64,000 nt of DNA from Oceanimonas sp. GK1 (GTDB lineage Bacteria; Pseudomonadota; Gammaproteobacteria; Enterobacterales; Aeromonadaceae). The DNA lies in assembly GCF_000243075.1 (NCBI RefSeq), contig NC_016745.1, forward strand, positions 2,001,001 through 2,065,000, read 5' to 3'. The translations under genes and the position numbers were made by a program. Shown piece after piece: positions 29,881 to 39,562 of the stretch. Under the pieces are notes generated by a model. That model made no database searches and had not been told where the DNA came from. It saw only the letters and a list, made by a program, of their open reading frames with translations. Position 1 is the first letter of the stretch, and every line of letters starts with the position of its first letter.

Positions 29881-31230
29881 TTACTTGAGGGCTACTTTTT
29901 CTACCCGGCTGACCACCTCACCCTGGGCCAGCCGGGTGGTGATCAGGTCATTCTCCTTCAGCCGGCCGGCGTCGGTGAGCACGGTGTTGTTGTGCAGGGT
30001 AATGCTGTACCCCCGGGAGAGAGTGGCCAGGGGGCTCATGGCGTGCAGCCGTGAACCGGCCAGCGCCAGTTGATGTTCAAGGTGGTTCAGCCGGGTATTC
30101 AGCGCGCCGTGCAGTCGTTGCTCCAGGGTATGCAGTCGCTCAATGCTGTAAGCCAGGCGCTGACCCGGGTGCTGATGAGTCAGGCGCAGTGCGGCCTGCT
30201 CGGTCCGTTGCCGTGCCTGCTCCAGCCGCCGGTTCATGGCGCGCTCCAGGCGCAGTTGCAACTGGTCGAGCTGCTGGCTTTGCTGCTGCAATTGCTGGCG
30301 GGGGTGCTGGCGTTCCAGCCGTTGCTGCAGTTGCCGCAGGCGGTTGTGGCGGTCGGCAAGCCAGCGTTGCAGGGCCTGTTCCAGGCGCTGGCCGCTCTGT
30401 TGCCACTGGCGGCGTTGCACGCCGCTGTCCTGACTGATGAGCTCGGCGGCGGCAGAGGGGGTGGGGGCGCGCAGGTCGGCCACCAGGTCGCTCAGGCTCA
30501 CATCCACCTCGTGACCCACGGCACTGACCACCGGCAGGCGGGAAGCGGCAATGGCCCGCACCAGCCGTTCGTCGTTAAAACACCACAGGTCCTCCAGCGA
30601 GCCGCCGCCCCGGGCCAGCAGCAGCAAGTCGGTTTCATTGCGTCGGTTGGCCTCATTCAGGGCGTGAACAAGCTGGGGCACGGCGCTTTCACCCTGCACC
30701 TGGCTGGGGTAGAGGATGATTTCCAGCTGGGGCGCGCGCCGGGCCAGCACGGTGAGAATGTCGTGCACCGCCGCTCCGGTGGGGGAGCTGATAATGCCAA
30801 TGCGCGCCGGATGGGCCGGCAGCGGCCGCTTGCGCTCGGCGGCAAACAGGCCTTCGGCGGCCAGGGCGTTTTTAAGCGCCTCAAACTGTTGCTTGAGCAG
30901 GCCCTCGCCGGCGGGAGCCATGGTCTGGGCCACCAGCTGAAAGTCACCTCTGGGCTCATAGAGCGTGACTTTGCCGAAGATCAGTACCTGATCGCCGTTT
31001 TTTGGCCTGGATCCCACGCTGCGGTTGTTGCCCCTGAACATGGCGCAGCGCAGCTGGGACTGGCTGTCTTTCAGGGAAAAATACCAGTGGCCCGAGGCCG
31101 GCATGGACAGGTTGGAGATTTCGCCGGTGAGCCAGACCGCACCCAGATCGCCTTCCAGCAGCAGCCGGGCATGACGGTTAAGACGGCTGACTGTATAGAT
31201 ATTGGTTAACTTTTCCTGCTGCAAAATCAC
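29881..31230 (-). CDS. xseA: Exodeoxyribonuclease VII large subunit
   Basis: XseA is the catalytic subunit of the single-strand exonuclease that, with XseB, trims DNA in repair. The 449-residue protein has an N-terminal OB domain ([42 protein letters not shown]), the catalytic domain with [34 protein letters not shown] and [32 protein letters not shown], a long glutamine-rich coiled coil, and a C-terminal LSRGYSI segment. The start is a GTG at 31230, preceded by AGAG. It is divergent from guaB, the standard arrangement. Confidence 0.96.
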   Translation of the reverse strand: MILQQEKLTNIYTVSRLNRHARLLLEGDLGAVWLTGEISNLSMPASGHWYFSLKDSQSQLRCAMFRGNNRSVGSRPKNGDQVLIFGKVTLYEPRGDFQLVAQTMAPAGEGLLKQQFEALKNALAAEGLFAAERKRPLPAHPARIGIISSPTGAAVHDILTVLARRAPQLEIILYPSQVQGESAVPQLVHALNEANRRNETDLLLLARGGGSLEDLWCFNDERLVRAIAASRLPVVSAVGHEVDVSLSDLVADLRAPTPSAAAELISQDSGVQRRQWQQSGQRLEQALQRWLADRHNRLRQLQQRLERQHPRQQLQQQSQQLDQLQLRLERAMNRRLEQARQRTEQAALRLTHQHPGQRLAYSIERLHTLEQRLHGALNTRLNHLEHQLALAGSRLHAMSPLATLSRGYSITLHNNTVLTDAGRLKENDLITTRLAQGEVVSRVEKVALK

Positions 31231-31311
31231 CTCTGGCGAGTATTTTTATTTGAAAATAAACCCCTTTGGCGAGGTTTTTTCGTCTTATTGGCCAAAATAA
31301 CAAAAAATCGC

Positions 31312-31340
31312 TTTACCCGGGGGAGGGGAGTGCCTAAAAT
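31312..31340 (+). promoter_or_regulatory. Sigma-70 promoter of guaBA
   Basis: TTTACC (31312-31317) and TAAAAT (31335-31340) are separated by exactly 17 bases in the xseA-guaB gap, with guaB starting 46 bases further. No clear PurR box was seen. Confidence 0.65.
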
Positions 31341-31385
31341 TCTTTGGCAATATTTTTACCCCCCAAACCTATGGTGAATATTGCG

Positions 31386-32849
31386 ATGCTTAGGATTGCC
31401 CAAGACGCCCTGACCTTTGATGATGTACTGCTGGTCCCAGCTCATTCCACCGTATTGCCCAACACGGCGGATCTTCGCACCCGGCTGACCCGGGAAATCA
31501 ATCTTAACATCCCCATCGTCTCCGCCGCCATGGATACCGTGACCGAAGCCGATCTGGCCATTGCCCTGGCCCAGGAAGGCGGCATCGGTTTTATTCACAA
31601 GAACATGTCCATCGAGGCCCAGGCCGCCCAGGTGCGCAAGGTCAAGAAATTCGAAAGCGGCATGGTATCCGATCCGGTTACCGTGAACCCCGACATGACC
31701 ATTGCCGACGTGCGCGAACTCACCCTGCAGAATGGCTTTGCCGGCTATCCGGTGGTGGCTGCCGACGGCGAGCTGGTGGGCATCATTACCGGTCGCGACG
31801 TGCGCTTTGTGCAGGACATGAGCAAGGCGGTGCACGAGGTGATGACCGACAAGAGCCGGCTGGTGACCGTGCCGGTGGGCGCCGGCCGGGATCAGGTAGA
31901 AGCCCTGATGCAGCAGCACCGTATTGAAAAGGTACTGGTGGTGGAAAACAATGGCCGCCTGGCGGGCATGATCAGCGCCAAAGACTTCCAGAAAGCCGAG
32001 AGCAAGCCCAATGCCTGCAAGGACGACCAGGGTCGTCTGCGGGTGGGTGCCGCCGTGGGAGCCGCTCCCGGCAACGAAGAGCGCATTGCCGCCCTGGTGG
32101 CGGCGGGCCTCGACGTGCTGCTGATCGACTCCTCTCACGGTCACTCCGAGGGCGTGCTGCAGCGCATTCGCGAAACCCGTGCCGCTTACCCTGAACTGGC
32201 CATTGTGGGTGGTAACGTGGCCACCGCCGCCGGCGCCCTGGCCCTGGCCGAGGCCGGTGTCAGTGCGGTGAAGGTGGGCATTGGACCGGGCTCCATCTGT
32301 ACTACCCGTATCGTCACCGGTTGCGGTGTGCCGCAAATTACCGCCGTGGCCAATGCGGTGGAAGCCCTGAAAGGCACCGGCATTCCGGTGATCGCCGACG
32401 GTGGCATTCGCTTCTCCGGCGACATCGCCAAGGCGCTGGCCGCCGGCGCCCACTGCGTGATGATGGGCTCCATGTTTGCCGGTACCGAGGAATCCCCCGG
32501 TGAAATCGAGCTGTTCCAGGGCCGCTCCTTCAAGTCTTACCGGGGCATGGGCTCCCTGGGCGCCATGAGCAAGGGCTCCAGCGATCGCTACTTCCAGAGC
32601 GACAACGCCGCCGATAAAATGGTGCCGGAAGGCATTGAAGGCCGGGTACCCTACAAGGGCAAGCTGAAGGAGATCATTCATCAGCAGATGGGCGGTCTGC
32701 GCAGCGCCATGGGACTCACCGGCAGTGCCACCATAGATGACCTGCGCACCAAGGCAGAATTTGTTAAGATATCCGGCGCGGGCATTCAGGAGTCGCACGT
32801 CCACGACGTGACCATTACCAAGGAAGCGCCCAACTACCGGTTGGGTTGA
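31386..32849 (+). CDS. guaB: IMP dehydrogenase
   Basis: GuaB oxidises IMP to XMP, the first committed step of GMP synthesis. The ATG at 31386 gives 487 residues beginning [21 protein letters not shown], matching the family. It contains a tandem CBS module (about residues 93-205), the catalytic loop [13 protein letters not shown] with the active-site Cys, and the flap [10 protein letters not shown]-like segment ([18 protein letters not shown]). It is followed by a terminator and guaA. Confidence 0.97.
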   Translation: MLRIAQDALTFDDVLLVPAHSTVLPNTADLRTRLTREINLNIPIVSAAMDTVTEADLAIALAQEGGIGFIHKNMSIEAQAAQVRKVKKFESGMVSDPVTVNPDMTIADVRELTLQNGFAGYPVVAADGELVGIITGRDVRFVQDMSKAVHEVMTDKSRLVTVPVGAGRDQVEALMQQHRIEKVLVVENNGRLAGMISAKDFQKAESKPNACKDDQGRLRVGAAVGAAPGNEERIAALVAAGLDVLLIDSSHGHSEGVLQRIRETRAAYPELAIVGGNVATAAGALALAEAGVSAVKVGIGPGSICTTRIVTGCGVPQITAVANAVEALKGTGIPVIADGGIRFSGDIAKALAAGAHCVMMGSMFAGTEESPGEIELFQGRSFKSYRGMGSLGAMSKGSSDRYFQSDNAADKMVPEGIEGRVPYKGKLKEIIHQQMGGLRSAMGLTGSATIDDLRTKAEFVKISGAGIQESHVHDVTITKEAPNYRLG

Positions 32850-32865
32850 TCCCGGAACGCGACGA

Positions 32866-32890
32866 ACGGGGGGCTGGTCCCCCCGTTTTT
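32866..32890 (+). terminator. Intrinsic terminator between guaB and guaA
   Basis: ACGGGGG-GCTGGTC-CCCCGT with a T-run follows the guaB stop by 17 bases. It lies inside what is usually a guaBA operon, so it may give partial termination and lower guaA expression. Confidence 0.8.
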
Positions 32891-32942
32891 CTATTGCCGT
32901 CTGCTCCCCCCACAGGCGGTGTTTGTAACGAGTAGGAAAACG

Positions 32943-34520
32943 ATGACCAAGAACATTCACGATAACCGGATCCTGATCCTGGACTTCGGCTCACAGTACA
33001 CTCAGCTGATCGCGCGCCGTGTGCGTGAACTGGGCGTGTATTGCGAGCTGTGGGCCTGGGACGTCACCAAGGAGCAGATCCGCGACTTCAATCCGAACGG
33101 TATCATTCTGTCCGGGGGGCCGGAGTCGGTCACCGAGGAAGGCAGCCCGCGGGCGCCGGAATACGTGTTCAACGCCGGTGTGCCGGTGTTTGGCATTTGC
33201 TACGGCATGCAGACCATGGCCCAGCAGCTGGGTGGCGCCGTGGCCGGCTCCAGCGAGCGCGAATTTGGTTACGCCCAGGTGCAGCGGGTGGCCGACTGTG
33301 CCCTGTTCGCCAACATTGAAGACGCCATCGATGACAATGGCAACGCCCTGCTGGACGTCTGGATGAGCCACGGCGACAAGGTCGTGGCCCTGCCCGAAGG
33401 CTTCCACAAGGTGGCTCAGACCGGCAGCTGCCCCTTTGCCGCCATGGCCGACGAAAGCCGCCGTTTCTACGGCGTGCAGTTCCACCCGGAAGTGACCCAC
33501 ACCCGCCAGGGTGCCCGCATGCTGGAACACTTTGTGCGTGATATCTGCCAGTGTGACGCCCTGTGGACCCCGGCCTCCATCATTGAAGACGCCATTGCCC
33601 GCATTCGCGAGCAGGTGGGCGACGATGAAGTGATCCTGGGCCTGTCCGGCGGTGTGGACTCCTCCGTGGTGGCCATGCTGGTGCACCGCGCCATTGGCGA
33701 CAAGCTCACCTGTGTGTTCGTGGACAACGGCCTGCTGCGTCTGAACGAAGGCGAGCAGGTAATGGAAATGTTCGGCGACCACTTTGGCCTGAACATCATC
33801 AAGGCCGACGCCGAAGATCGCTTTCTCTCCGCCCTGGCGGGCATCGACGAGCCGGAAGCCAAGCGCAAGGCCATTGGCCGAGTGTTTGTGGAAGTGTTCG
33901 ACGAAGAAGCCAAGAAGCTCAAGAACGCCAAGTGGCTGGCTCAGGGTACCATCTATCCCGATGTGATTGAGTCCGCCGCTTCTGCCACTGGCAAGGCGCA
34001 CGTGATCAAGTCTCACCACAACGTGGGCGGCCTGCCCGACGACATGAAGATGGGGCTGGTGGAGCCGCTGCGCGAGCTGTTTAAAGACGAAGTCCGCCGT
34101 GTGGGCCTGGAGCTGGGCCTGCCCTACGACATGCTCTACCGTCACCCCTTCCCGGGTCCGGGTCTGGGCGTGCGGGTGCTGGGCGAAGTGAAAAAGGAAT
34201 ACTGCGACCTGCTGCGCCGGGCCGATGCCATCTTCATTGAAGAGCTGCGCAAGCACGATCTGTACAACAAGGTCAGCCAGGCCTTCACCGTGTTCCTGCC
34301 GGTCCGCTCCGTGGGCGTGATGGGCGATGGCCGCAAGTACGACTGGGTTGTTTCTCTGCGTGCGGTGGAAACCATCGACTTCATGACCGCCCATTGGGCC
34401 CACCTGCCATACGATTTCCTGGGCCATGTGTCCAACCGCATTATCAACGAGATCGACGGCATCAGTCGCGTAGTCTACGACATTTCCGGCAAGCCGCCCG
34501 CGACCATTGAGTGGGAATAA
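32943..34520 (+). CDS. guaA: GMP synthase (glutamine-hydrolysing)
   Basis: GuaA converts XMP to GMP. The ATG at 32943 gives 525 residues: a class I glutamine amidotransferase domain ([19 protein letters not shown], nucleophile [18 protein letters not shown]), the PP-loop ATP pyrophosphatase ([16 protein letters not shown]), and the C-terminal dimerisation domain ([16 protein letters not shown]). The protein ends TIEWE, whose codons form the attachment core of the island that follows; the gene stays intact after integration. Confidence 0.98.
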   Translation: MTKNIHDNRILILDFGSQYTQLIARRVRELGVYCELWAWDVTKEQIRDFNPNGIILSGGPESVTEEGSPRAPEYVFNAGVPVFGICYGMQTMAQQLGGAVAGSSEREFGYAQVQRVADCALFANIEDAIDDNGNALLDVWMSHGDKVVALPEGFHKVAQTGSCPFAAMADESRRFYGVQFHPEVTHTRQGARMLEHFVRDICQCDALWTPASIIEDAIARIREQVGDDEVILGLSGGVDSSVVAMLVHRAIGDKLTCVFVDNGLLRLNEGEQVMEMFGDHFGLNIIKADAEDRFLSALAGIDEPEAKRKAIGRVFVEVFDEEAKKLKNAKWLAQGTIYPDVIESAASATGKAHVIKSHHNVGGLPDDMKMGLVEPLRELFKDEVRRVGLELGLPYDMLYRHPFPGPGLGVRVLGEVKKEYCDLLRRADAIFIEELRKHDLYNKVSQAFTVFLPVRSVGVMGDGRKYDWVVSLRAVETIDFMTAHWAHLPYDFLGHVSNRIINEIDGISRVVYDISGKPPATIEWE

Positions 34521-34521
34521 T
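34509..34521. repeat. attL core: 13-bp direct repeat at the 3' end of guaA
   Basis: GAGTGGGAATAAT spans the last guaA codons and stop. The same 13 bases occur at 62766-62778, defining the outer limits of the integrated island. The 3' end of guaA is a known target of GIsul2-like islands with tyrosine integrases. Confidence 0.9.
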
Positions 34522-34567
34522 CACTCGTTAGGTAACAGCTGGCACTAACCGGAATGAAATGACACTT

Positions 34568-34595
34568 AAGCCCATGTTTACATGGGCTTTTTTGT
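34568..34595 (+). terminator. Replacement terminator for guaA at the island's left end
   Basis: AAGCCCATG-TTTA-CATGGGCTT followed by a T-run lies 48 bases after the guaA stop, inside the island. It substitutes for the original terminator that was displaced to 62795-62823. Confidence 0.88.
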
Positions 34596-34650
34596 TTTTA
34601 GGGCCTGCACTATCTGGCAATAATTGGCAGCGGGAAGCACGACTTGAGCG

Positions 34651-34807
34651 TGGTATCGAACTTGGTATTATCAGTGAGCGATGCCATAAGTGAGAGCCAA
34701 TACCATGCTGCCTTACCTTATGACCACATGGTATCAAATTTCCATAAAGCACTGTTTTTAAAGAAATAAAGAGCAGATTTTTAAGGCTTTTGCAGCATGG
34801 TATCAAC
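34651..34807. promoter_or_regulatory. Cluster of five GGTAT repeats, putative integrase arm sites
   Basis: TGGTAT-type motifs occur at 34651 (TGGTATCGAA), 34663 (TGGTATTA), 34699-34707 (inverted), 34727 (CATGGTATCAAA) and 34796 (CATGGTATCAAC). All lie between the attL core and the integrase gene, where arm-type integrase sites are expected. The same motif recurs beside the three right-end sequences. The integrase promoter must also lie here. Confidence 0.65.
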
Positions 34808-34827
34808 ATCGACTAAGGACCAGACTC

Positions 34828-36015
34828 ATGCTGACCGATACCAAGCTGCGCCACCTCAAGCCCAGAGACAAACTTTACAAGGTGAACGACCGGGATGGCC
34901 TCTATGTGGCTGTTACGCCGGCTGGCACCGTCTCGTTCCGTTACAACTACTCCATTCATGGCCGTCAGGAGACAATCACCTTTGGCCGCTATGGGGTAGG
35001 GGGCATTACTCTGGCGGAAGCCCGGGAGCAGCTGCATGAAGCCAAGCGCATGGTGGCCGATGGCAAATCACCGGCCAAGGAGAAAGCCCGGAAAAAGGCC
35101 CGAGTGAAAGATGCGGAAACCTTTGGTGCCTGGGCGGAGAAATGGCTGAGAGGCTACCAGATGGCGGACTCCACCCGTGATATGCGCCGCTCTGTGTATG
35201 CCAGAGAGCTGGAGAAGAAGTTCGGTAATCAGAAGCTCACCGAGATCACCCATGAAGATCTGCGGGCACTGACCGACGCCATAGTAGAGCGGGGCGCACC
35301 GGCCACCGCCGTTCACACCCGTGACATTGTGCTCCAGGTATACCGCTGGGCCATTGAGCGAGGGCAGAAGATAGAAAACCCGGCCGAGTCGGTAAGGCCT
35401 TCCAGCATTGCCAGGTTTGAACCGCGAGACCGCACCCTGTCACCGGAAGAAATCAAACTTATGTACCAGTACATTGAGCGTATTGGTACATCACCGTCCA
35501 TTCGGGCAGCGGTAAAGCTGTTGCTGCTGACTATGGTACGCAAAAGCGAGCTGACCAATGCCACCTGGAGTGAAATTAACTTCAGCGAAGCGCTGTGGAC
35601 CATCCCCAAAGAGCGGATGAAACGGCGTAACCCCCATTTAGTGTTCCTGTCTCGCCAGGCCCTGGACATTCTCATTGCCCTGAAGACCTTCTCGGGTGGC
35701 TCAGACTACATACTGCCGTCCCGCTACGACTCTGACTTACCCATGAGCAGCGCCACCCTGAACCGGGTGCTGGATCTGACCTATAAGCTGGCTCAGAAAG
35801 AAGGGCAGTCTCTTGCCAAATTTGGCCCCCACGATCTGCGCCGTACCGCCAGCACCCTATTGCATGAAGCCGGCTACAATACCGACTGGATAGAGAAATG
35901 CCTGGCCCACGAGCAAAAGGGCGTAAGGGCCGTATACAACAAAGCAGAGTACCGTGAGCAACGTGCAGCCATGCTGCAGGACTGGGCAGATATGATAGGT
36001 GAGTGGGTAAACTAA
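34828..36015 (+). CDS. int: P4-type tyrosine integrase of the island
   Basis: This 395-residue site-specific recombinase integrates and excises the island at guaA. It has the N-terminal DUF4102 arm-binding domain (LTDTKLRHLKPRDKLYKVNDRDGLYVAVTPAG), a central core-binding domain (about 95-190), and the catalytic domain with Arg238 (TMVRKSELT), the box HDLRR (335-339), His361 (LAHE) and the Tyr370 region (AVYNKAEY). All catalytic residues are present, so it should be active. It lies about 300 bases from attL and reads inward, the usual position for islands in guaA. Confidence 0.94.
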   Translation: MLTDTKLRHLKPRDKLYKVNDRDGLYVAVTPAGTVSFRYNYSIHGRQETITFGRYGVGGITLAEAREQLHEAKRMVADGKSPAKEKARKKARVKDAETFGAWAEKWLRGYQMADSTRDMRRSVYARELEKKFGNQKLTEITHEDLRALTDAIVERGAPATAVHTRDIVLQVYRWAIERGQKIENPAESVRPSSIARFEPRDRTLSPEEIKLMYQYIERIGTSPSIRAAVKLLLLTMVRKSELTNATWSEINFSEALWTIPKERMKRRNPHLVFLSRQALDILIALKTFSGGSDYILPSRYDSDLPMSSATLNRVLDLTYKLAQKEGQSLAKFGPHDLRRTASTLLHEAGYNTDWIEKCLAHEQKGVRAVYNKAEYREQRAAMLQDWADMIGEWVN

Positions 36016-36104
36016 TTATGTGAGCTGAAGAGTACTTTAAATAGTATAAAAGTATAAGGCACTGTTTATATTGTAGTTTTGATGATGTAATATATATCTC
36101 GGCT

Positions 36105-36225
36105 CACATGCAGATTTGTTGGTTGCGCTTCGCAACCTGTGACAACATGGTCCGATGGACTCGCCTTCTTGGATATCGCCTAGTCTTGCTGGAAATACTG
36201 CTAGCGGCGCGTAGGAGTGCATGTG
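36105..36225 (+). ncRNA. Retron msr-msd RNA, Ec67-like
   Basis: The non-coding RNA of the retron lies just upstream of its reverse transcriptase. The outer inverted repeats a1 CACATGCA (36105-36112) and a2 TGCATGTG (36218-36225) bracket it. After a1 comes GATTTGTTGG, identical to the msr start I recall for retron Ec67, so G36113 is the likely branching guanosine. A GGTTGCG-CTT-CGCAACC hairpin follows (36121-36137). The msDNA is expected to begin TCCTACGCGCCGC, reading from just inside a2. Exact RNA ends are not determined. Confidence 0.82.
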
Positions 36226-36260
36226 GGCCAATCTTTCCTTAAATTAAAACCTTTCTTCAC

Positions 36261-38018
36261 ATGATCCGAAAAAGACGTTACCTACTTTTGAAGCGAGCAA
36301 CTACAAAGCCTGAGCTTGCTGATTTAATGAATATCGATCCTTCTTTTTTAACAAGAGTTCTGTATGTAGAGAAAACTAAAAGTCATTATACAGAATTTAA
36401 AATTGATAAAAAAAGTGGTGGTTTTCGTACTATATTTGCACCAAGTGCTGAATTAAAAGATATACAGCGATCTTTATCTGATTTGTTGCTTGACTGTAAA
36501 GATGTAATTCAGTTCGAGAAGGGGGTCAAGTTTACCTTGTCACATGGATTTGAAAGAGAGAAATCCATTATCACTAATGCCAGTGTACATAGGAATAAGA
36601 AGAATGTTCTTAATTTAGATCTTGAGGATTTTTTTGGAAGCATCAATTTTGGAAGAGTTAGAGGTTATTTTATATCCAATAACAATTTTAATCTTGACCC
36701 TCATATAGCAACTGTAATAGCACAAATAGCCTGTCATAATAATTCCCTTCCACAAGGTAGTCCCTGCTCTCCTGTAATATCCAACTTAATTGCACAAAGT
36801 TTAGATATTAAACTTTCGAAGATTGCTAGAAAAAACGGCTGTTCATACACTAGATATGCTGATGATATAACATTCTCCACAAGGAAAGAAAAGTTTAGCA
36901 AGAGCATTGTGAAAGATGTGGAAAATGTGAAAGTTGGCTCGGTAGTATTAAAAGAAATTAAAAGATCCGGCTTTTCAGTTAATGATAAAAAAACAAGAGT
37001 TCTATTTAAAGACTCAAGGCAAGAGGCTACTGGTTTAGTTATTAATAAGAAAGTTAGTGTTAAGAGGGAGTACTGGCGAGAAACTCGTGCAATGGCGCAT
37101 AGTTTATTTAAGAAAGATTTTTTTGAAATTCAAGAGGGAAACTCTAATGCTCGAAAAGGTACTTTATCTGAATTAGAAGGTAGGTTAAATTTCATAGATT
37201 CAATCGATCATTATAACAATATCCATGAAGAGAAAAAGCCAGCTCATAAGTATGAGTTAAAAAAACATAGTGGATTGTATGACTATAAAAACAAACTTAA
37301 CTCTAGAGAAAAAGTGTATAGTAAATTTTTATATTACAAATATTTTATAAGTAGTGAGTTTTCAACGATTCTTACCGAAGGTAAAACAGATAATGTTTAT
37401 TTAAAATTGGCACTAAGTAGCATGAGGAACCTTTATCCAAAACTAGTAGAGGTAGATAAAGAAACTAAGCTATACCGCCCTCTGTTAAAGTTTCCAAATC
37501 TCAATAGTAAAACAAGGTACTTTTTAGATTTAGATGGCGGAGCATCTCATTTTACTCGTTTTGTTCAGAGGTATGTTAAAGAGTGTGAGTATTATGGTGA
37601 GCGGAAGCCAAAGTCACCAGTTATAATGATTTTAGATAATGATGATGGCCCTAAGAGTCTTCTTAATCATTTGGCTAATCATGTGAAGTCTTGCCCTAAT
37701 AATATTGATAGTATAAGGGGGAGTAAACATCTACGTCTTTTCAAGAATCTCTATCTTATTTTGACGCCTTTAGGTGAATACTCAAAAGAGTCAATGATGG
37801 AAGATTTATTTGAACCGACTCTTCTGGATACGAAGCTGGATGGTAAGGCATTCTCAAGGAATGACAAATTCGATAGTGATAAATATTACGGGAAGCACGT
37901 TTTTTCAACTAAGGTTGTAGCAAAAAATAAAGCCCAAGTTAACTTTGATGGTTTTAAGTATATATTCGATCGCATATTGGAAGTCAATAAACACTATGCT
38001 TCCCTAGATAAAGTTTAG
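36261..38018 (+). CDS. Retron reverse transcriptase fused to a TOPRIM domain (Ec67 type)
   Basis: This 585-residue protein matches the retron Ec67 (Eco2) enzyme along its whole length, including size. The RT domain (about 1-330) has NLDLEDFFGSINFGRVRGYF (catalytic Asp), LPQGSPCSPVISNL, and YADD at 199-202. The C-terminal part is a TOPRIM-like nuclease domain with TEGKTDNVYLK (Glu373) and VIMILDNDDG (Asp459, Asp461). In this retron class the RT makes msDNA from the upstream RNA, and the msDNA restrains the fused effector until phage infection. It is strongly AT-rich against its host, an imported cargo gene. No separate effector gene follows. Confidence 0.93.
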   Translation: MIRKRRYLLLKRATTKPELADLMNIDPSFLTRVLYVEKTKSHYTEFKIDKKSGGFRTIFAPSAELKDIQRSLSDLLLDCKDVIQFEKGVKFTLSHGFEREKSIITNASVHRNKKNVLNLDLEDFFGSINFGRVRGYFISNNNFNLDPHIATVIAQIACHNNSLPQGSPCSPVISNLIAQSLDIKLSKIARKNGCSYTRYADDITFSTRKEKFSKSIVKDVENVKVGSVVLKEIKRSGFSVNDKKTRVLFKDSRQEATGLVINKKVSVKREYWRETRAMAHSLFKKDFFEIQEGNSNARKGTLSELEGRLNFIDSIDHYNNIHEEKKPAHKYELKKHSGLYDYKNKLNSREKVYSKFLYYKYFISSEFSTILTEGKTDNVYLKLALSSMRNLYPKLVEVDKETKLYRPLLKFPNLNSKTRYFLDLDGGASHFTRFVQRYVKECEYYGERKPKSPVIMILDNDDGPKSLLNHLANHVKSCPNNIDSIRGSKHLRLFKNLYLILTPLGEYSKESMMEDLFEPTLLDTKLDGKAFSRNDKFDSDKYYGKHVFSTKVVAKNKAQVNFDGFKYIFDRILEVNKHYASLDKV

Positions 38019-38121
38019 TGCTCTAGGCTTTGATTTCTTCTTTGGTCGGTTGATTGCGGTGATTTTTGTTGTGGTGGGAACCTAACCCCGCGCGGCCCGT
38101 GTAGGGCTGAAGAGCTGCTTC

Positions 38122-38138
38122 ATTTTAGCCGCTAAAAT
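38122..38138. promoter_or_regulatory. Palindrome ATTTTAG-CCG-CTAAAAT (copy 1)
   Basis: Perfect 7-bp arms surround a 3-base centre. It recurs at 38267-38283 (one mismatch) and perfectly at 43708-43724 in the first codons of trbJ. It is a candidate binding site for an island regulator. Confidence 0.6.
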
Positions 38139-38266
38139 TATGTCAGATTTTTTTAGCGAGCTCCTGTCGGTAAAGCATGCAGCTTGGCGTGCCGAACCTT
38201 GCTTTGTTGTGCCAGTTAGTACGATTTCTGTTTATTTTTAATATGTTAATTTTTATTTTTTAAGAA

Positions 38267-38283
38267 ACTTTAGCGGCTAAAAT
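38267..38283. promoter_or_regulatory. Palindrome ACTTTAG-CGG-CTAAAAT (copy 2)
   Basis: This is the second copy of the island palindrome, with one mismatch in the left arm, 145 bases after copy 1 and about 200 bases ahead of the alpA-like start. Confidence 0.55.
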
Positions 38284-38368
38284 AATGTGGTGTTTTCTTT
38301 TTTATTGCTCGGCTTTGTTTTTAATTAGGAATGTTTAGCTTAACTTTTAATGCCTTTTAATTTTTTGT

Positions 38369-38384
38369 TTTCGATATATCGAAA
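38369..38384. promoter_or_regulatory. 16-bp perfect palindrome upstream of the alpA-like gene
   Basis: TTTCGATATATCGAAA is perfectly self-complementary and lies about 100 bases before the alpA-like start, where an operator would be expected. The binding protein is unknown. Confidence 0.5.
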
Positions 38385-38480
38385 TTGATTTTAAAGGTGG
38401 AAAATTAATTTTATTTTTTATTTAAAAAATTATTTTTGTTGTTAGTATTAAAGTCTCTTCTGGTCTTGGGAGGCAATTAC

Positions 38481-38726
38481 ATGCAGACAATGGCACATAA
38501 AACACTTATAAACAGGAAAGTTCTTCTGGAGATGATTCCGCTTTCAGCTCGGACAATTTACAACATGGAGCAGCGGGGTGAATTTCCTCGCCGTATTGCG
38601 CTAACCAGCAGAAATGTTGCCTGGGATCTGGCAGAGGTTGAGAAGTGGATTGAAGAACGAAAGTCATCTGGCATTCAGGCTATGCGACCCGGTTATTTTA
38701 TGGGAGGTCCGCGCTATGGCTCTTGA
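38481..38726 (+). CDS. alpA: AlpA-family DNA-binding regulator
   Basis: This 81-residue AlpA/excisionase-like protein has a MerR-type helix-turn-helix: LINRKVLLEMIPLSARTIYNMEQRGEFPRRIALTSRNVAWDLAEVEKWIEER (given in the family order, WxxxEVxxW at the end). The ATG at 38481 follows GGGAGG at good spacing; the frame extends upstream without support. It overlaps repA by 11 bases, making an alpA-repA-repC operon as in GIsul2-like islands. It probably controls replication or excision genes. Confidence 0.85.
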   Translation: MQTMAHKTLINRKVLLEMIPLSARTIYNMEQRGEFPRRIALTSRNVAWDLAEVEKWIEERKSSGIQAMRPGYFMGGPRYGS

Positions 38727-39562
38727 TCTCATGTCCGCCTTTACTGAAACACCACCACAGATTGATTATGTCTTGCCTAACATGATTGCCGGTACTGTGG
38801 GCGCTCTGATTGCACCAGGAGGAGCAGGGAAGTCGATATTGGCTCTACAGCTTGCCACACAGATTGCGGGAGGCCCTGATTTACTTGGGTTAGGTAAGTT
38901 TCAAAGTTATCTATCTGCCTACCGAAGATCCAACTGAGGCAATTCACCATCGAGTACATGCGCTTGGTAAATACCTGACCACCAAGCAGCGAGAAGATGT
39001 AGCTAAAGGGCTACTCATTGAACCACTGCTAGGTGAGTGTCCAAACATTATGTGTCCGGATTGGTTTTATCAACTCAGGCAAATGGCTGAAGGCCGTCGT
39101 CTGATGATTCTGGACACATTACGGCGTTTTCATATTGAAGATGAGAATGCCAGTGGTCCCATGACTCAAGTAATCGGCCGTATGGAAGCCATTGCAGCTG
39201 ACACAGGCTGCTCAGTCTTATTTCTGCATCACACCAGCAAAAATTCAGATGCGAGTGGAACTGGTGACCAACAACACGCAGGTCGTGGTTCATCAGTTCT
39301 GGTCAATAACGCTCGGTGGCAGTCTTTCTTATCCCGAATGACTCATGCTGATGCCAAGAAGTTAGGAATTGATGATGAACAGCGTGGCTTCTTTGTGAGT
39401 TTTGGCATGAGCAAAGAAAACTATGGCCCGCCAGTTGCTGAGCGCTGGTTGCAGCGGCATGAGGGTGGAGTGTTAAAGCGTGTCGAGCTGAAGTCGCGAT
39501 TTATCAGTAGCGGTAAGGGAAGACTTCAAAGGTTGAAGAACGAGGTTCGCAATGAGCTTTGA
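38716..39562 (+). pseudogene. repA: IncQ-type RepA helicase, interrupted by a frameshift
   Basis: RepA of IncQ plasmids is a hexameric RecA-like helicase that opens oriV. The reading frame starts at 38716 (MALDLMSAFTETPPQIDYVLPNMIAGTVGALIAPGG, Walker A APGGAGKS) and is lost after about 60 codons. The continuation VIYLPTEDPTEAIHHRVHALG lies one base over, from 38906 to the stop at 39562 (MILDTLRRFHIEDENASG, VLFLHHTSK). One extra base in the stretch TTTCAAAG (38899-38906) explains the shift. Repaired length would be about 281 residues, close to RSF1010 RepA. It may be a true mutation, a sequencing error or ribosomal frameshifting. Confidence 0.85.

Larger units (their letters stand above)
38019..38480. 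other. AT-rich spacer with palindromes between retron and alpA-like gene
   Basis: No gene was recognised. It holds two copies of the ATTTTAG-CSG-CTAAAAT palindrome and one TTTCGATATATCGAAA palindrome, listed separately. The spacer must contain the promoter of the alpA-repA-repC genes. Confidence 0.6.

Noticed and set aside
38019-38480. A separate effector or accessory gene for the retron
   Set aside because: No coding frame is present, and the RT already carries the TOPRIM effector domain, so none is needed for this type.
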